NCBI GenBank assembly: GCA_023415825.1
Contig: JAEZJF010000007.1
Coordinates: 1 to 64,000 of the forward strand
Reading direction: 5' to 3'
Origin: Bacillota bacterium
GTDB lineage: Bacteria > Bacillota > Clostridia > DSM-8532
Length of the DNA stretch: 64,000 nt
The notes beneath the pieces are model-generated. The model was not told the origin of the DNA. It ran no database searches and was given only the letters and a program-made list of their open reading frames with translations. Each line of letters opens with the position of its first letter. Within the stretch, counting starts at the first letter, position 1. A program made the translations under genes and the position numbers. Below, one piece after another: positions 8,729-16,657 of the stretch.

Positions 8729-9744
8729 CAGTAATTTCCCTTCCTTTCTTCAAAATGAGTGGGTTTTCCCAAGGACCTTCCTCCATCCAATATCCATTCT
8801 GCCTGCCAGCGAATCAAGGTCTTCATGGATACAGTGGGATACCCGAAGGTTTCCATAGCTAGAGCCGAATTGTTGAGTAGCGCGCTATCGGATTCCTGCC
8901 CTTCAAATATAGGTTCCTTACCCAAAAGCTTTCCCAGTTCTCTAGCTGCATGGCTGATCGACACGGTTTCCGGTCCGGTGATATTTACTTTGACAGCAGG
9001 ACTGCCGGTATGCAGCAACGCACGCAAAGCCATTTCATTGGCATCACCCTGCCAGATGCAGTTAAAGCTTGTAGCAGCCAGGCTGACGGGTTTTCCCTCC
9101 ATAATGTTTACGGCAATATCATGAAGGACCCCATACCTTAAATCCACTGCGTAGTTCAATCTATATATAAAGACCTCTGTTCCGTATTTGCTGGAGCCGT
9201 ATTCAAACATACGCTCACGCCCCAGGCAGGACATGGCATATTCCCCCGTGGGCGAAGGCTTTGTTTCCTCGGTAGCACCTCCTGAATGTACGGGCATCAT
9301 GGGATAGATATTGCCGGAGGAAAATACAACTATTCTAGAATGCTTAAACTTTTCCGCAATTAACGAAGGAAGCCATGCATTCATTGCCCAGGTTTGAGCC
9401 TCCTGACCGTCGGTCCCGAACTTGCGCCCGGCCATGTAGATAACATTTGGAATCTCGGGTAGTTGTTCCAAGGCACCCGGCTCTAGCAAATCCACGCTGA
9501 TTGTTTCAATCTCATCGTCCTTCATGAGCCTTGTAACAATGGGATCAGTAAAGCGTGATACGGCGATTACCCGTTTATTGATGCCTGCTTCTCTTATGGC
9601 ATTCTTCGCGAGAATAGCCAGAGAAGGACCCATTTTTCCCCCTGCTCCAATAATTAAAATATCCCCCTGGATTTTTGACATATCCTCGATAAGCTTCGGG
9701 GATGGTGTTGATAATTTCCTGTCCAGTAATTCCTCATTCCACAT
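8728..9744 (-). CDS. NAD-dependent epimerase/dehydratase-family protein
   Basis: 338 residues, extended short-chain dehydrogenase fold. The dinucleotide-binding loop ILIIGAGGKMGPS is near residue 30, and the Ser-containing strand is VVFSSGNIYPM. The catalytic tetrad Tyr falls in EYAMSCLGRER, where the Lys expected four residues after Tyr (YxxxK) is Cys. Either the family uses other residues or the protein is not a classical SDR enzyme. It is the first gene of the operon, 90 bp downstream of an operator-like repeat (9834-9849) matching the one in front of tetR. RBS AGAGGAG precedes the ATG at a normal distance. Confidence 0.85.
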   Translation of the reverse strand: MWNEELLDRKLSTPSPKLIEDMSKIQGDILIIGAGGKMGPSLAILAKNAIREAGINKRVIAVSRFTDPIVTRLMKDDEIETISVDLLEPGALEQLPEIPNVIYMAGRKFGTDGQEAQTWAMNAWLPSLIAEKFKHSRIVVFSSGNIYPMMPVHSGGATEETKPSPTGEYAMSCLGRERMFEYGSSKYGTEVFIYRLNYAVDLRYGVLHDIAVNIMEGKPVSLAATSFNCIWQGDANEMALRALLHTGSPAVKVNITGPETVSISHAARELGKLLGKEPIFEGQESDSALLNNSALAMETFGYPTVSMKTLIRWQAEWILDGGRSLGKPTHFEERKGNY

Positions 9745-9833
9745 AAAATCTCTCCTCTTTCTATTTAAATCATCAATTTTTATGCCATTAATGATGGTAT
9801 TTAGTGGTATTCAGCTTGCACTCCTTATAGTAA

Positions 9834-9849
9834 ATAACCATTTAGTTAC
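9834..9849 (-). promoter_or_regulatory. TetR operator-like repeat before the epimerase operon
   Basis: ATAAC-N6-GTTAC on the plus strand, matching GTAAC-N6-GTTAC at 10550-10565 in the tetR promoter. On the minus strand it sits just upstream of a TATAAG box (9824-9829), so binding there could block transcription of the epimerase-aldolase-amidohydrolase operon. Confidence 0.6.
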
Positions 9850-9911
9850 TTTAAGGCATGAGAACTGATGGGGCATTGATCATTTCTATAATGTGGGACA
9901 GTTAAGTCCCC

Positions 9912-10526
9912 CTATATGCAAAGGTAGGATAAAAACATTCCGGTTACATGCTCAATACGTTTATTGATATTTTCATCCTCATCTAGCTTTTTACCTAAAA
10001 GCGTGGATAATGTATATCGGTTTGAAAAATACGAAAAGCAGTAGGTGAGCAATGACAGTATAACCTGCTCGGTATCAGTCTCAGGCTTAAATGCCCCTTC
10101 TGCCTTGCCTTTGCCGATAATCTTTCTTAAGAGCTCGAGAGTCGGATCTTTGATTCCCGTAAAATCCGCGTCCTTGATATACCTTCCCTTATTAAGATTC
10201 TCCCACTGCAGAAGATTGACATAAGTAGGGTTTTCCTTCAGAAATTTAAAATAGAGCTTTATGAGCTTCCTTATAGCATCAGCAGCGTCGGTTTTTTCAG
10301 TCAAAACACCGATTTCCTGATTGCCAAGCCTGCCATATACATTTACCAGTACAGCTTTATAGAGCTCGTCCTTACTTCCGAAGTATTCATAAATCATCCG
10401 CTTGTTGATATTGGCCTGTTTGGCTATTTCGTCAACTCTGGCACCATAAATACCCTTTTCTGCAAATTCAATTTCTGCTGCAAGCAGTATATCTTCTTTT
10501 GATTTTTGGGAATTGCGTTCTCTCAT
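9912..10526 (-). CDS. TetR-family transcriptional regulator
   Basis: 204 residues, typical length. The N-terminal helix-turn-helix is clear: ILLAAEIEFAEKGIYGARVDEIAKQANINKRMIYEYFGSK has the usual TetR pattern, with the recognition helix ending in YEYFGSKDELY. The C-terminal ligand domain resembles TetR_C types with a Phe/Trp-rich pocket. The gene lies upstream of, and in the same direction as, the three-gene catabolic operon. Its own promoter carries a perfect GTAAC-N6-GTTAC repeat at the start of transcription, and a close copy lies before the operon. It therefore probably represses both itself and the operon until a pathway compound binds. RBS AAAGGGA precedes the ATG. Confidence 0.9.
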   Translation of the reverse strand: MRERNSQKSKEDILLAAEIEFAEKGIYGARVDEIAKQANINKRMIYEYFGSKDELYKAVLVNVYGRLGNQEIGVLTEKTDAADAIRKLIKLYFKFLKENPTYVNLLQWENLNKGRYIKDADFTGIKDPTLELLRKIIGKGKAEGAFKPETDTEQVILSLLTYCFSYFSNRYTLSTLLGKKLDEDENINKRIEHVTGMFLSYLCI

Positions 10527-10549
10527 TGATTACGTCCCTTTAATAATAA

Positions 10550-10594
10550 GTAACTATCTGGTTACATTATCAACCCAATATTTATAAATGTCAA
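10550..10594 (-). promoter_or_regulatory. tetR promoter with overlapping operator
   Basis: On the minus strand TTGACA (10589-10594), a 17-bp spacer and GATAAT (10566-10571) form a strong sigma-A promoter. The inverted repeat GTAAC-CAGATA-GTTAC (10550-10565) follows directly, covering the expected start of transcription. The arrangement fits steric autorepression by the TetR protein encoded next. Confidence 0.75.
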
Positions 10595-10625
10595 TAGGTG
10601 ACATCATACTTGCTTTATGAGCAGG

Positions 10626-10652
10626 AAAAAAGAGGGTATATCTTCCCCTCTT
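10626..10652 (-). terminator. intrinsic terminator after lemA
   Basis: On the minus strand, AAGAGGG (10646-10652) pairs with CCCTCTT (10630-10636) over a 9-nt loop and is followed by a T run. It ends the DUF2207-LemA operon, 24 bp after the lemA stop codon. Confidence 0.8.
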
Positions 10653-10675
10653 AAATATGAACGGTCAAATATTGG

Positions 10676-11230
10676 TCAAAACTGTATCTTTGGTACTGCG
10701 GCTTCTGCTTCGCTAACCCGGATAAATTCCTCTGTCTTAAACCTGAACATACCCGCGATGATGCTTGACGGCACCATCTGAACCGAGTTGTTATAATCCA
10801 TGACCACATCGTTATAAAATTGTCTTGCAAAACTGATTTTATCCTCGGTATTTGCAAGCTCCTCCTGGAGCTGAAGGAAATTGGTATTGGCCTTCAGTTC
10901 GGGATAGGCTTCAGCGACAGCAAATAGCTTTCCTAGACCTTTGCTTAACTGGCCATCGGCGTCAATAGCCTCCTGATGGTTACCTGCCGACATATATTTT
11001 GCTCTTGCTGCCGTAACATCCTCAAAGGCCTTCTTCTCGTGGGCGGCATAACCCTTTACTGTCTCCAGTAAATTGGGTATCAGGTCAAACCTTCTCTTGA
11101 GCTGGACATCAATCTGGCTCCAGGAATTGGCCACCTTGTTCTTCTTTCCTACAAGTGAGTTGTATGTGGTCAAAGCATACAGCAGGATAATAGCTACGAT
11201 AATAATGATTACGATAACAGGTGTTGGCAT
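10676..11230 (-). CDS. lemA: LemA-family membrane protein
   Basis: 184 residues from the preferred ATG at 11230, which follows GAGGAGG by 9 nt; an ORF extension to 11284 has no site. One N-terminal membrane helix (PVIVIIIIVAIILLYALTTY) is followed by a cytosolic or extracellular helical bundle. LemA signatures are visible: LVGKKNKVANSWSQIDVQLKRR, DLIPNLLETVKGYAAHEKK, an FQLQEEL-type segment (NFLQLQEELANTEDKI) and ARQFYNDVVMDYN. LemA proteins have no settled biochemical role. They are very often paired with TPM or DUF2207 membrane proteins, as here (the DUF2207 gene ends 86 bp upstream), which suggests a shared membrane complex. Confidence 0.93.
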   Translation of the reverse strand: MPTPVIVIIIIVAIILLYALTTYNSLVGKKNKVANSWSQIDVQLKRRFDLIPNLLETVKGYAAHEKKAFEDVTAARAKYMSAGNHQEAIDADGQLSKGLGKLFAVAEAYPELKANTNFLQLQEELANTEDKISFARQFYNDVVMDYNNSVQMVPSSIIAGMFRFKTEEFIRVSEAEAAVPKIQF

Positions 11231-11316
11231 ATCGATCATCCTCCTCAATTTAAATACCCGTTCAATATGAGTTAATTTTATCATAAAGGGCGCGTATGAC
11301 CAAACACTGCTGACGG

Positions 11317-13221
11317 TCAGAAGGCCCCGCCCCCACCGCCGCCTCCGCCTCCGCCGGAGCTCCCGCCGCTAAATCCGCCGCCTCCACCGGAAGAAGAGGA
11401 TAAAGTTGAATCGGCCACCGACATGGCATTACTGATTGCACCATTTACGGAATCAACAGTTCTGTCAAGGGCATTGCTTAATATGGCAAAGCTTAAATAG
11501 CTGTTGTGGCCATACATAAAGGTAAGCCCGCTGTCGTGAAGATCAGCATCGTTAAAGACCAGGGGGAGCTGCTTGATAACTTCCTTTGCGACACCCAGAG
11601 ATATGGCGTAGACAAGATAATGCTCCCAGATGACAATGGATGGCATGGTAGCTTTGTCCAGCCTGCTGAAATCCTTAAGAAAATTCTTAAAGGCGTCCCA
11701 CATGGCCTTTTGCTCATTACCATAGGCTGTGCGTCTGCCAATACGCACCGAAAAAATAAAAAGAATGATGAATAGCACAATGAGAATTGAACCAGCTGCA
11801 GTACTAAATATAAGGAGAATTAAAACTCCCAGGAGAAGATATAGCAAAGAGAAAGCGACACCTGTTCCAATGCCTTTTTTAGGGATCTTCTCAAAAAAGC
11901 CGTTTTTATCTGCTTCTTTTTTAGCCAGCTCACACCATTTATCATAATCCTTCTTAAATTTTCTGGCTTTCGATTCGGTTTTAGCATATTCGGCAATTGT
12001 ATCAAGATTGACGCTATTGCCATCACCCAGAGTATCAATGAACCAATTCATAAGAAAGGCTTCATGCTTCTTAAGAGATATATCCGGAGCTTTTGGATTA
12101 CGTGATACAGTATATTCGTTGACTTCCGAGCTTTTAAATAATCTCTTTTTCAGAGCTTTCTCAGAAGACAGGATCAATTGCTTCTTTCTTACAAGATCCA
12201 TCAAGGTTGCGGTGACATCCCGGGTTAACACGTTACCCATTGAAAGCAGAATACTCATTTCGGCAGGGGTGTAATCACCAGGAAGCTCTCTGTAATACTT
12301 GCCTTCAAAGCTGTGCTTGAACTCCTTATCATATTTTCGGTAAAGAACGATGATGATCCCTAGCCAGGCAATTGAGAAAACGACGGTGAGGGTATTTCCA
12401 ATGGACCTCATCATGGCTTTTCTGGCCTGTTGTTTTTTTGCTTCTTCTCTTCGTTTGTTGGCTTCTTCAGCAAGAACCTTTTCATTGGCCATGATCCTCG
12501 GCAGAGCATCCTTATTGATAATTTTTGTTGATTGGGGAACCAGCCTTGTTGGGAACAACACCAGGGTCTCCACCATCTCTCCTGGTTTGACATTGGGAAC
12601 TTTAAACCGCACATGGCCCTCATCTATTATCTTTGACTCTCCAAGAAGGGAGCCATGACCGAATACCTTTATTTCATCACGTGCTGCGCCTTCGGGAAGA
12701 GTAAAGTTAATGGAAATGTTATTCAGGGCGACATCCCAGTTGGGATCTATCATCTTTCTGTTGAATTCGGCTATGTCATTGTATTTTGTCACAACATCCT
12801 CAAAGGTGTATGTGAAAACAAAGCTTTTATCTTCATCCTCAGATTTCTCATAAATCTTGAAGCGTGCGAGTTCACCCTCAATTACCAGATTATAAGTGCC
12901 ATTCTTCCCTCTTGCATCCAAATCCTTGGTGGAATTTAGCTGCAATTCAGTAAGTCCTCCATCTCTCTTAACAAAAACCTTCGCATTGACTATACCACCT
13001 GTGGATGAAAAATCCACATCACGAAATACCCCATTAAACTCTCCGTCGAAGCGATAGGTGATGGCTTCTTCAATATCGGCGGAGCCATCGGGATTGATGA
13101 CGACATTAATCGTATACTTGGAAACATCGTAATCCTTATTATCTGCATAAACAGTTATTGGCGAATAAAGCAACACTATAAGGACTGAAATCAATAGAAC
13201 TGTAACTATCTTTTTATTCAT
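11317..13221 (-). CDS. DUF2207-family membrane protein with Gly-rich tail
   Basis: 634 residues. A signal peptide (about 1-26, KKIVTVLLISVLIVLLYSP) leads into a roughly 230-residue extracytoplasmic beta-rich domain typical of DUF2207 (DYDVSKYTINVVINPDGSADIEEAITY). A membrane helix near 285, a cytoplasmic region and two more helices near 465-500 follow. The last 35 residues are almost only Gly and Ser and end GGAF, a recurrent feature of this family. The function is unknown; the pairing with LemA is conserved widely. RBS is weak. An imperfect palindrome (13284-13296) lies upstream and may be an operator. Confidence 0.9.
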   Translation of the reverse strand: MNKKIVTVLLISVLIVLLYSPITVYADNKDYDVSKYTINVVINPDGSADIEEAITYRFDGEFNGVFRDVDFSSTGGIVNAKVFVKRDGGLTELQLNSTKDLDARGKNGTYNLVIEGELARFKIYEKSEDEDKSFVFTYTFEDVVTKYNDIAEFNRKMIDPNWDVALNNISINFTLPEGAARDEIKVFGHGSLLGESKIIDEGHVRFKVPNVKPGEMVETLVLFPTRLVPQSTKIINKDALPRIMANEKVLAEEANKRREEAKKQQARKAMMRSIGNTLTVVFSIAWLGIIIVLYRKYDKEFKHSFEGKYYRELPGDYTPAEMSILLSMGNVLTRDVTATLMDLVRKKQLILSSEKALKKRLFKSSEVNEYTVSRNPKAPDISLKKHEAFLMNWFIDTLGDGNSVNLDTIAEYAKTESKARKFKKDYDKWCELAKKEADKNGFFEKIPKKGIGTGVAFSLLYLLLGVLILLIFSTAAGSILIVLFIILFIFSVRIGRRTAYGNEQKAMWDAFKNFLKDFSRLDKATMPSIVIWEHYLVYAISLGVAKEVIKQLPLVFNDADLHDSGLTFMYGHNSYLSFAILSNALDRTVDSVNGAISNAMSVADSTLSSSSGGGGGFSGGSSGGGGGGGGGGAF

Positions 13222-13283
13222 ATCAATTCAAGCTTACGCCCGACCCTCACCTCACTTACTTATATTATCATTTTATCGCAATA

Positions 13284-13296
13284 TTCATGCCATGAA
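13284..13296. promoter_or_regulatory. small palindrome upstream of the DUF2207-lemA operon
   Basis: TTCATG-C-CATGAA, two 6-bp arms around one base, 63 bp before the DUF2207 start codon. The surrounding A+T-rich sequence contains GATAAT-like boxes but no clear -35. An operator role is a guess. Confidence 0.35.
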
Positions 13297-13326
13297 AATA
13301 GCAGTGAAGCTTCTGACATATCAACC

Positions 13327-13983
13327 TTATTCATAAATCACAATAGTATTCTTTGTTTCTTTGGCTCTATACAATGCTTTATCAGCATAATTCAAAAAAC
13401 AGTCGGCGTCCATTGAAATTTGGGTAGTTGCAACTCCTATACTGACAGTCATTTTATCAGTAGCAGAACCAAAAACAAATACCTTTGATTCAATGACCTG
13501 TCTAATCCTTTCAGCCAGCTTAAGCGCATTTTCACCACTGGTTTGAGGCATAACCACAGCAAATTCTTCCCCACCCAACCGAGCAACTATATCACTACGC
13601 CTTGTATTATTTCTAAGAATTTCAGTAAGCTGTTTCAAGGCTTCATCTCCTGCCGAATGTCCATAGCTGTCATTAATCCTTTTGAAGTTATCAACATCAA
13701 TCATTATTAATGAAATTGGGAGTTTCGTCATTAAGAATGCAGACATCTTTGTAATGAAACATCTTCTGTTGAATGTGCCCGTCAAACTATCACTATTAGC
13801 CTGCTTGTATAGTTTTTTAATAATTATGCCGCTACATAAAAACAGTAGTAGTTGACAGACCATGCAGGAAATTAAAGTTATTTTTAATCCTATTTTTTCA
13901 TAAAAAAGAAAAGCAACCAGCCACATTTCAATGCCAACTACAAGAAGTATAAGCGGAGCATGCTTAAATAAACAGTCTTTCAA
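13327..13983 (-). CDS. membrane diguanylate cyclase (GGDEF)
   Basis: 218 residues. Two membrane helices (about 10-30 and 36-56) are joined directly to one GGDEF domain (about 62-218), with no sensory domain in between. The active site is GGEEF near residue 140, a functional variant. The inhibitory I-site RxxD is intact (RRSD, five residues before GGEEF), and DVDNFKRINDSYGHSAGDE carries the metal and substrate residues. It should make cyclic di-GMP and be subject to feedback inhibition. The start is TTG at 13981-13983 with GAGAGG upstream. It is the last gene of a tight three-gene operon, 26 bp after a 61-residue protein that resembles the N-terminus of HD-GYP enzymes. Confidence 0.92.
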   Translation of the reverse strand: MKDCLFKHAPLILLVVGIEMWLVAFLFYEKIGLKITLISCMVCQLLLFLCSGIIIKKLYKQANSDSLTGTFNRRCFITKMSAFLMTKLPISLIMIDVDNFKRINDSYGHSAGDEALKQLTEILRNNTRRSDIVARLGGEEFAVVMPQTSGENALKLAERIRQVIESKVFVFGSATDKMTVSIGVATTQISMDADCFLNYADKALYRAKETKNTIVIYE

Positions 13984-14009
13984 TGAAAGTCACCTCTCTT
14001 TACAGCCAT

Positions 14010-14195
14010 TTATTTTGACTCCTCATACACCGATAACTGGCGTATTCTGAAAATCCTTAACCTTTTAATGACATGCTCATCGATTGGCGAATTCTTTGAA
14101 ATGATAAGAAACCCGGACTGATCGTATAAATCATCTGCAAGTATATCGCCCATCCTGCATTGATAAATATGTATATATTTTTTCATCTTCATCAT
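14010..14195 (-). CDS. small protein like a stand-alone HD-GYP N-terminal segment
   Basis: 61 residues. GDILADDLYDQSGFLIISKN followed by a short helix HVIKRLRIFRIRQLSVYEES matches the pattern at the start of many HD-GYP c-di-GMP phosphodiesterases (G-M-x-L-A-x-D-V-Y-D-x-x-G, then a helix ending in a V-Y-V strand). The catalytic HD-GYP domain itself is absent, and the reading frame simply stops. It lies between an unknown protein gene (15 bp upstream) and a GGDEF gene (26 bp downstream) on the same strand, with an AGAGG site, so it is probably expressed. It could be a decayed phosphodiesterase or an adaptor. I cannot tell which. Confidence 0.6.
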   Translation of the reverse strand: MMKMKKYIHIYQCRMGDILADDLYDQSGFLIISKNSPIDEHVIKRLRIFRIRQLSVYEESK

Positions 14196-14210
14196 AAAGC
14201 CTCTGTGTAT

Positions 14211-14630
14211 TTACCACTTGGTTAACTTCATTTCCAATAAATTGTTTTTTCTCGGCAGAAGGCCCTTAACTACTGTCACATAGATATTTTCTCCAACTGC
14301 CGCATAGCCGGCTACCCATTCAAAAGGCCTCTTCAAAGTACCTCGAGGAAATATCGGGGTGAGCTTACCTGTACCGCAATCAATCATATCCTGCCCATTA
14401 TATGCTTTAGCGATATTTCCAATTTCCCCAATGATCTCATAACCGCCATTTGGGTATAACTCACCCATTTCCTGTTTTGAATAATAAGGTATCCTGCAAT
14501 GACAGCATTGTTCCAACATAAAAAGCGTATTTTCCCATTTTGGATAAAACCTATAAACCATATTCATCTCACATCCATAAAGCTGCAATATATTTCGAAT
14601 CACATTATAGCGAAATTGAGCCATTCCCAT
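14211..14630 (-). CDS. protein of unknown function
   Basis: About 139 residues from the preferred start, not recognised. It contains a Cys cluster LEQCCHCRIPYYS, an NGGYEIIGEIGNIAKAY segment and the C-terminal VAGYAAVGENIYVTVVKG, predicted alpha/beta. No signal peptide or membrane helix is seen. The open frame extends up to 14717, but that part encodes the strong terminator of the kinase operon (14683-14715), so translation should begin later, at ATG 14630 or 14624, both with weak sites. It is the first gene of the operon with the 61-residue protein and the GGDEF enzyme, suggesting a role in c-di-GMP signalling by context only. Confidence 0.5.
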   Translation of the reverse strand: MGMAQFRYNVIRNILQLYGCEMNMVYRFYPKWENTLFMLEQCCHCRIPYYSKQEMGELYPNGGYEIIGEIGNIAKAYNGQDMIDCGTGKLTPIFPRGTLKRPFEWVAGYAAVGENIYVTVVKGLLPRKNNLLEMKLTKW

Positions 14631-14682
14631 TATGCCTATGACGAAATTGGCCCTTTTATTGCCGAAATTGGACAAAGAGGTT

Positions 14683-14715
14683 AAAAAAAGAGACCCCCCT
14701 TGTCTTGGGAATCTC
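14683..14715 (-). terminator. intrinsic terminator after the ABC-F/LytTR/kinase genes
   Basis: On the minus strand GAGATTCCC (14707-14715) pairs with GGGGGTCTC (14690-14698), including two T-G pairs, over an 8-nt loop, then seven Ts. It lies 16 bp after the kinase stop codon. Confidence 0.88.
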
Positions 14716-14730
14716 AATTTGAAATTTAGT

Positions 14731-16656
14731 CTATTTTTCAGGAACTGACGCCATCAAAGTAAATTCCTTTTCATCATACTCTATTTTCACAATACCACCG
14801 TATGATGCAATAACTCTTTCAATGTTCCGGAGACCAAAGCCGTGTGACTTCCCGTTTTTTGTAGAGATAAGATGATTGTCCCTGACTTCACAACTGCCGT
14901 TATAAGTATTTCTTATTTTCACGAGATTTTGTTTTTTAAGGATCCCCGCTTCTATGGATATATATATCCTGTTATGTCTTTCCATTTGCTTGCATGCATA
15001 TACAGCGTTTTCCAAAGCATTTCCAAGTACAATACAAAGGTCGCTGTCACTCATGACGGACTGTCTTGGTATATTGCATTTGCTTTCAAATGTAATTCCG
15101 TATTCTTTAGCTCGCAAGTAATAATATCCGATAATGGAATTGGCCACGATGTTCTCGCAAAAAACCGGAAGCTGTTCCATTTCGGTTTTTTCGCTGTATT
15201 CCCGCAAAAAACCTTTCAACTCCTCATAAAGATCCTCTTCAGCGAGCCGGCTCATAGTCCCTATGAAGTGCCGAATATCATGCTTGATCTCCCGAATTTC
15301 ATTCATCTGACTGCTAAGCGCATCAAAATATTCCTTCTGTATGGTGATCTGGCTGTTTGCCAGCTCCAGCCGTGATGATGATTTTGAGAAGTCGTCGTAG
15401 AGATCTCCCACACGCATAGCATAAACCCAAGCCATAATCAGTGCAAACACTGTAAATAAAAGCAAGACCACCAAAGACATGTTCATATAAATCTTCCCGT
15501 TGATATAATAGCTTTCAATGGTCAGCCCTGTAATAACAAGGATGGCGCTCCAAAAAATCGCCATCCCATATTTTTTCATGGTATCACGGTCACGATAAAT
15601 TTTTACAAACAGAAAGAAGTCCAGGACGTAGGTAAGCATCGGTACCACCACAGACAGGTAATGGTTATAAATACTTTGAGGCGTAAATAAATAAGTAAGA
15701 TAAAGTAATATATAGTAAACGAGAAATCCGATCTTTTCTTTTTTTGTAAATTGAATTCCACATTGCTCCTGCACAAGGAATATCAGCAAATATTTCAGCA
15801 TAAAGGTTGAGAAATACATCAATTCATTCGTTGATTCATAACATAGGTTAAAGAACAAAAGCGGTTGCCAGATACTGTAAAACTCTGTTGTAAGCATAAT
15901 ACGCATCAGTATAAAAAAGATCATAACCGGCAACCAAAAGGAATGCAGCTTTCGTCTGACGGAAAGCGTATACATGGCAATCAGACTTAATAGTGAAAAC
16001 AAGGCGATTCCAAATAGAATAAATCGAACAGCGTTCCTGATACTATTTTCATTTACGACTTGGTTGTAATCCCTCAGAACCGGTACCATATAAAGCCCGG
16101 AAAAGCGTGTGGTCGCCACCTCGATAACCGCTGTGTGGGTTGATTCACTGGAAAGCATCACGGGATATAACGCAGCTTTTGGAACCGTAAATATCATGTG
16201 GTTATCTTTGGACACAGTACCGCTTTGTGCGGCAAGCTGCCCATCGATGAATACCCGATAGGCTCCTCCAAAGTCAGGAATATATAATGCGACAGGATGA
16301 TCATACTCCAGTCCGGTAAGGGTTAGCTTATAGCTTCCGAATCCACTGGCAGATAAGCTTTTCCCATCAATCACATAATTGGACCATGAATCAGGAACAT
16401 CAATGATCATATCAGGCTTAGGAAGCTGTTCAGAATCGGTCTCAATAAGTCGGTTCCAATAAAATTCCCACTGCCCGTCCAAATAGATCTCATGGGACAG
16501 ATTTTCAGCCGACAAATTGATAGTGCCGTTGAAAGCCTTAGGTGCGTTTGTAAACTCGTGATAATATTTTGTATATATCACCGGCAAATTCATAAAAAAA
16601 ACCGAGAGAATAAGGCACAAGATAAGAACTCGTTTCCGCTGTTTCTCTTTTATCAT
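14731..16656 (-). CDS. AgrC-like sensor histidine kinase with extracellular beta domain
   Basis: 641 residues. A membrane helix at the N-terminus (about 10-28) precedes an extracellular galactose-binding-like domain (about 45-205, GQWEFYWNRL ... GFGSYKLTLTG). About seven membrane helices (about 210-420) follow, then a kinase core of the AgrC/CitA type. The phospho-acceptor His is in EIKHDIRHFIGTM, the N box in LGNALENAVYACKQ and the G box in KSHGFGLRNIERVIASYGG. The start codon lies one base after the stop of the LytTR regulator gene, so the pair is coupled. Unlike classical Agr kinases the input domain looks carbohydrate- or small-molecule-binding. A strong terminator follows. Confidence 0.92.
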   Translation of the reverse strand: MIKEKQRKRVLILCLILSVFFMNLPVIYTKYYHEFTNAPKAFNGTINLSAENLSHEIYLDGQWEFYWNRLIETDSEQLPKPDMIIDVPDSWSNYVIDGKSLSASGFGSYKLTLTGLEYDHPVALYIPDFGGAYRVFIDGQLAAQSGTVSKDNHMIFTVPKAALYPVMLSSESTHTAVIEVATTRFSGLYMVPVLRDYNQVVNENSIRNAVRFILFGIALFSLLSLIAMYTLSVRRKLHSFWLPVMIFFILMRIMLTTEFYSIWQPLLFFNLCYESTNELMYFSTFMLKYLLIFLVQEQCGIQFTKKEKIGFLVYYILLYLTYLFTPQSIYNHYLSVVVPMLTYVLDFFLFVKIYRDRDTMKKYGMAIFWSAILVITGLTIESYYINGKIYMNMSLVVLLLFTVFALIMAWVYAMRVGDLYDDFSKSSSRLELANSQITIQKEYFDALSSQMNEIREIKHDIRHFIGTMSRLAEEDLYEELKGFLREYSEKTEMEQLPVFCENIVANSIIGYYYLRAKEYGITFESKCNIPRQSVMSDSDLCIVLGNALENAVYACKQMERHNRIYISIEAGILKKQNLVKIRNTYNGSCEVRDNHLISTKNGKSHGFGLRNIERVIASYGGIVKIEYDEKEFTLMASVPEK

Positions 16657-16657
16657 A

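Noticed and set aside
14631..14717. Upstream extension of the unknown protein (beginning MRFPRQGG)
   Set aside because: These codons form the terminator of the preceding operon, with a seven-T tract.
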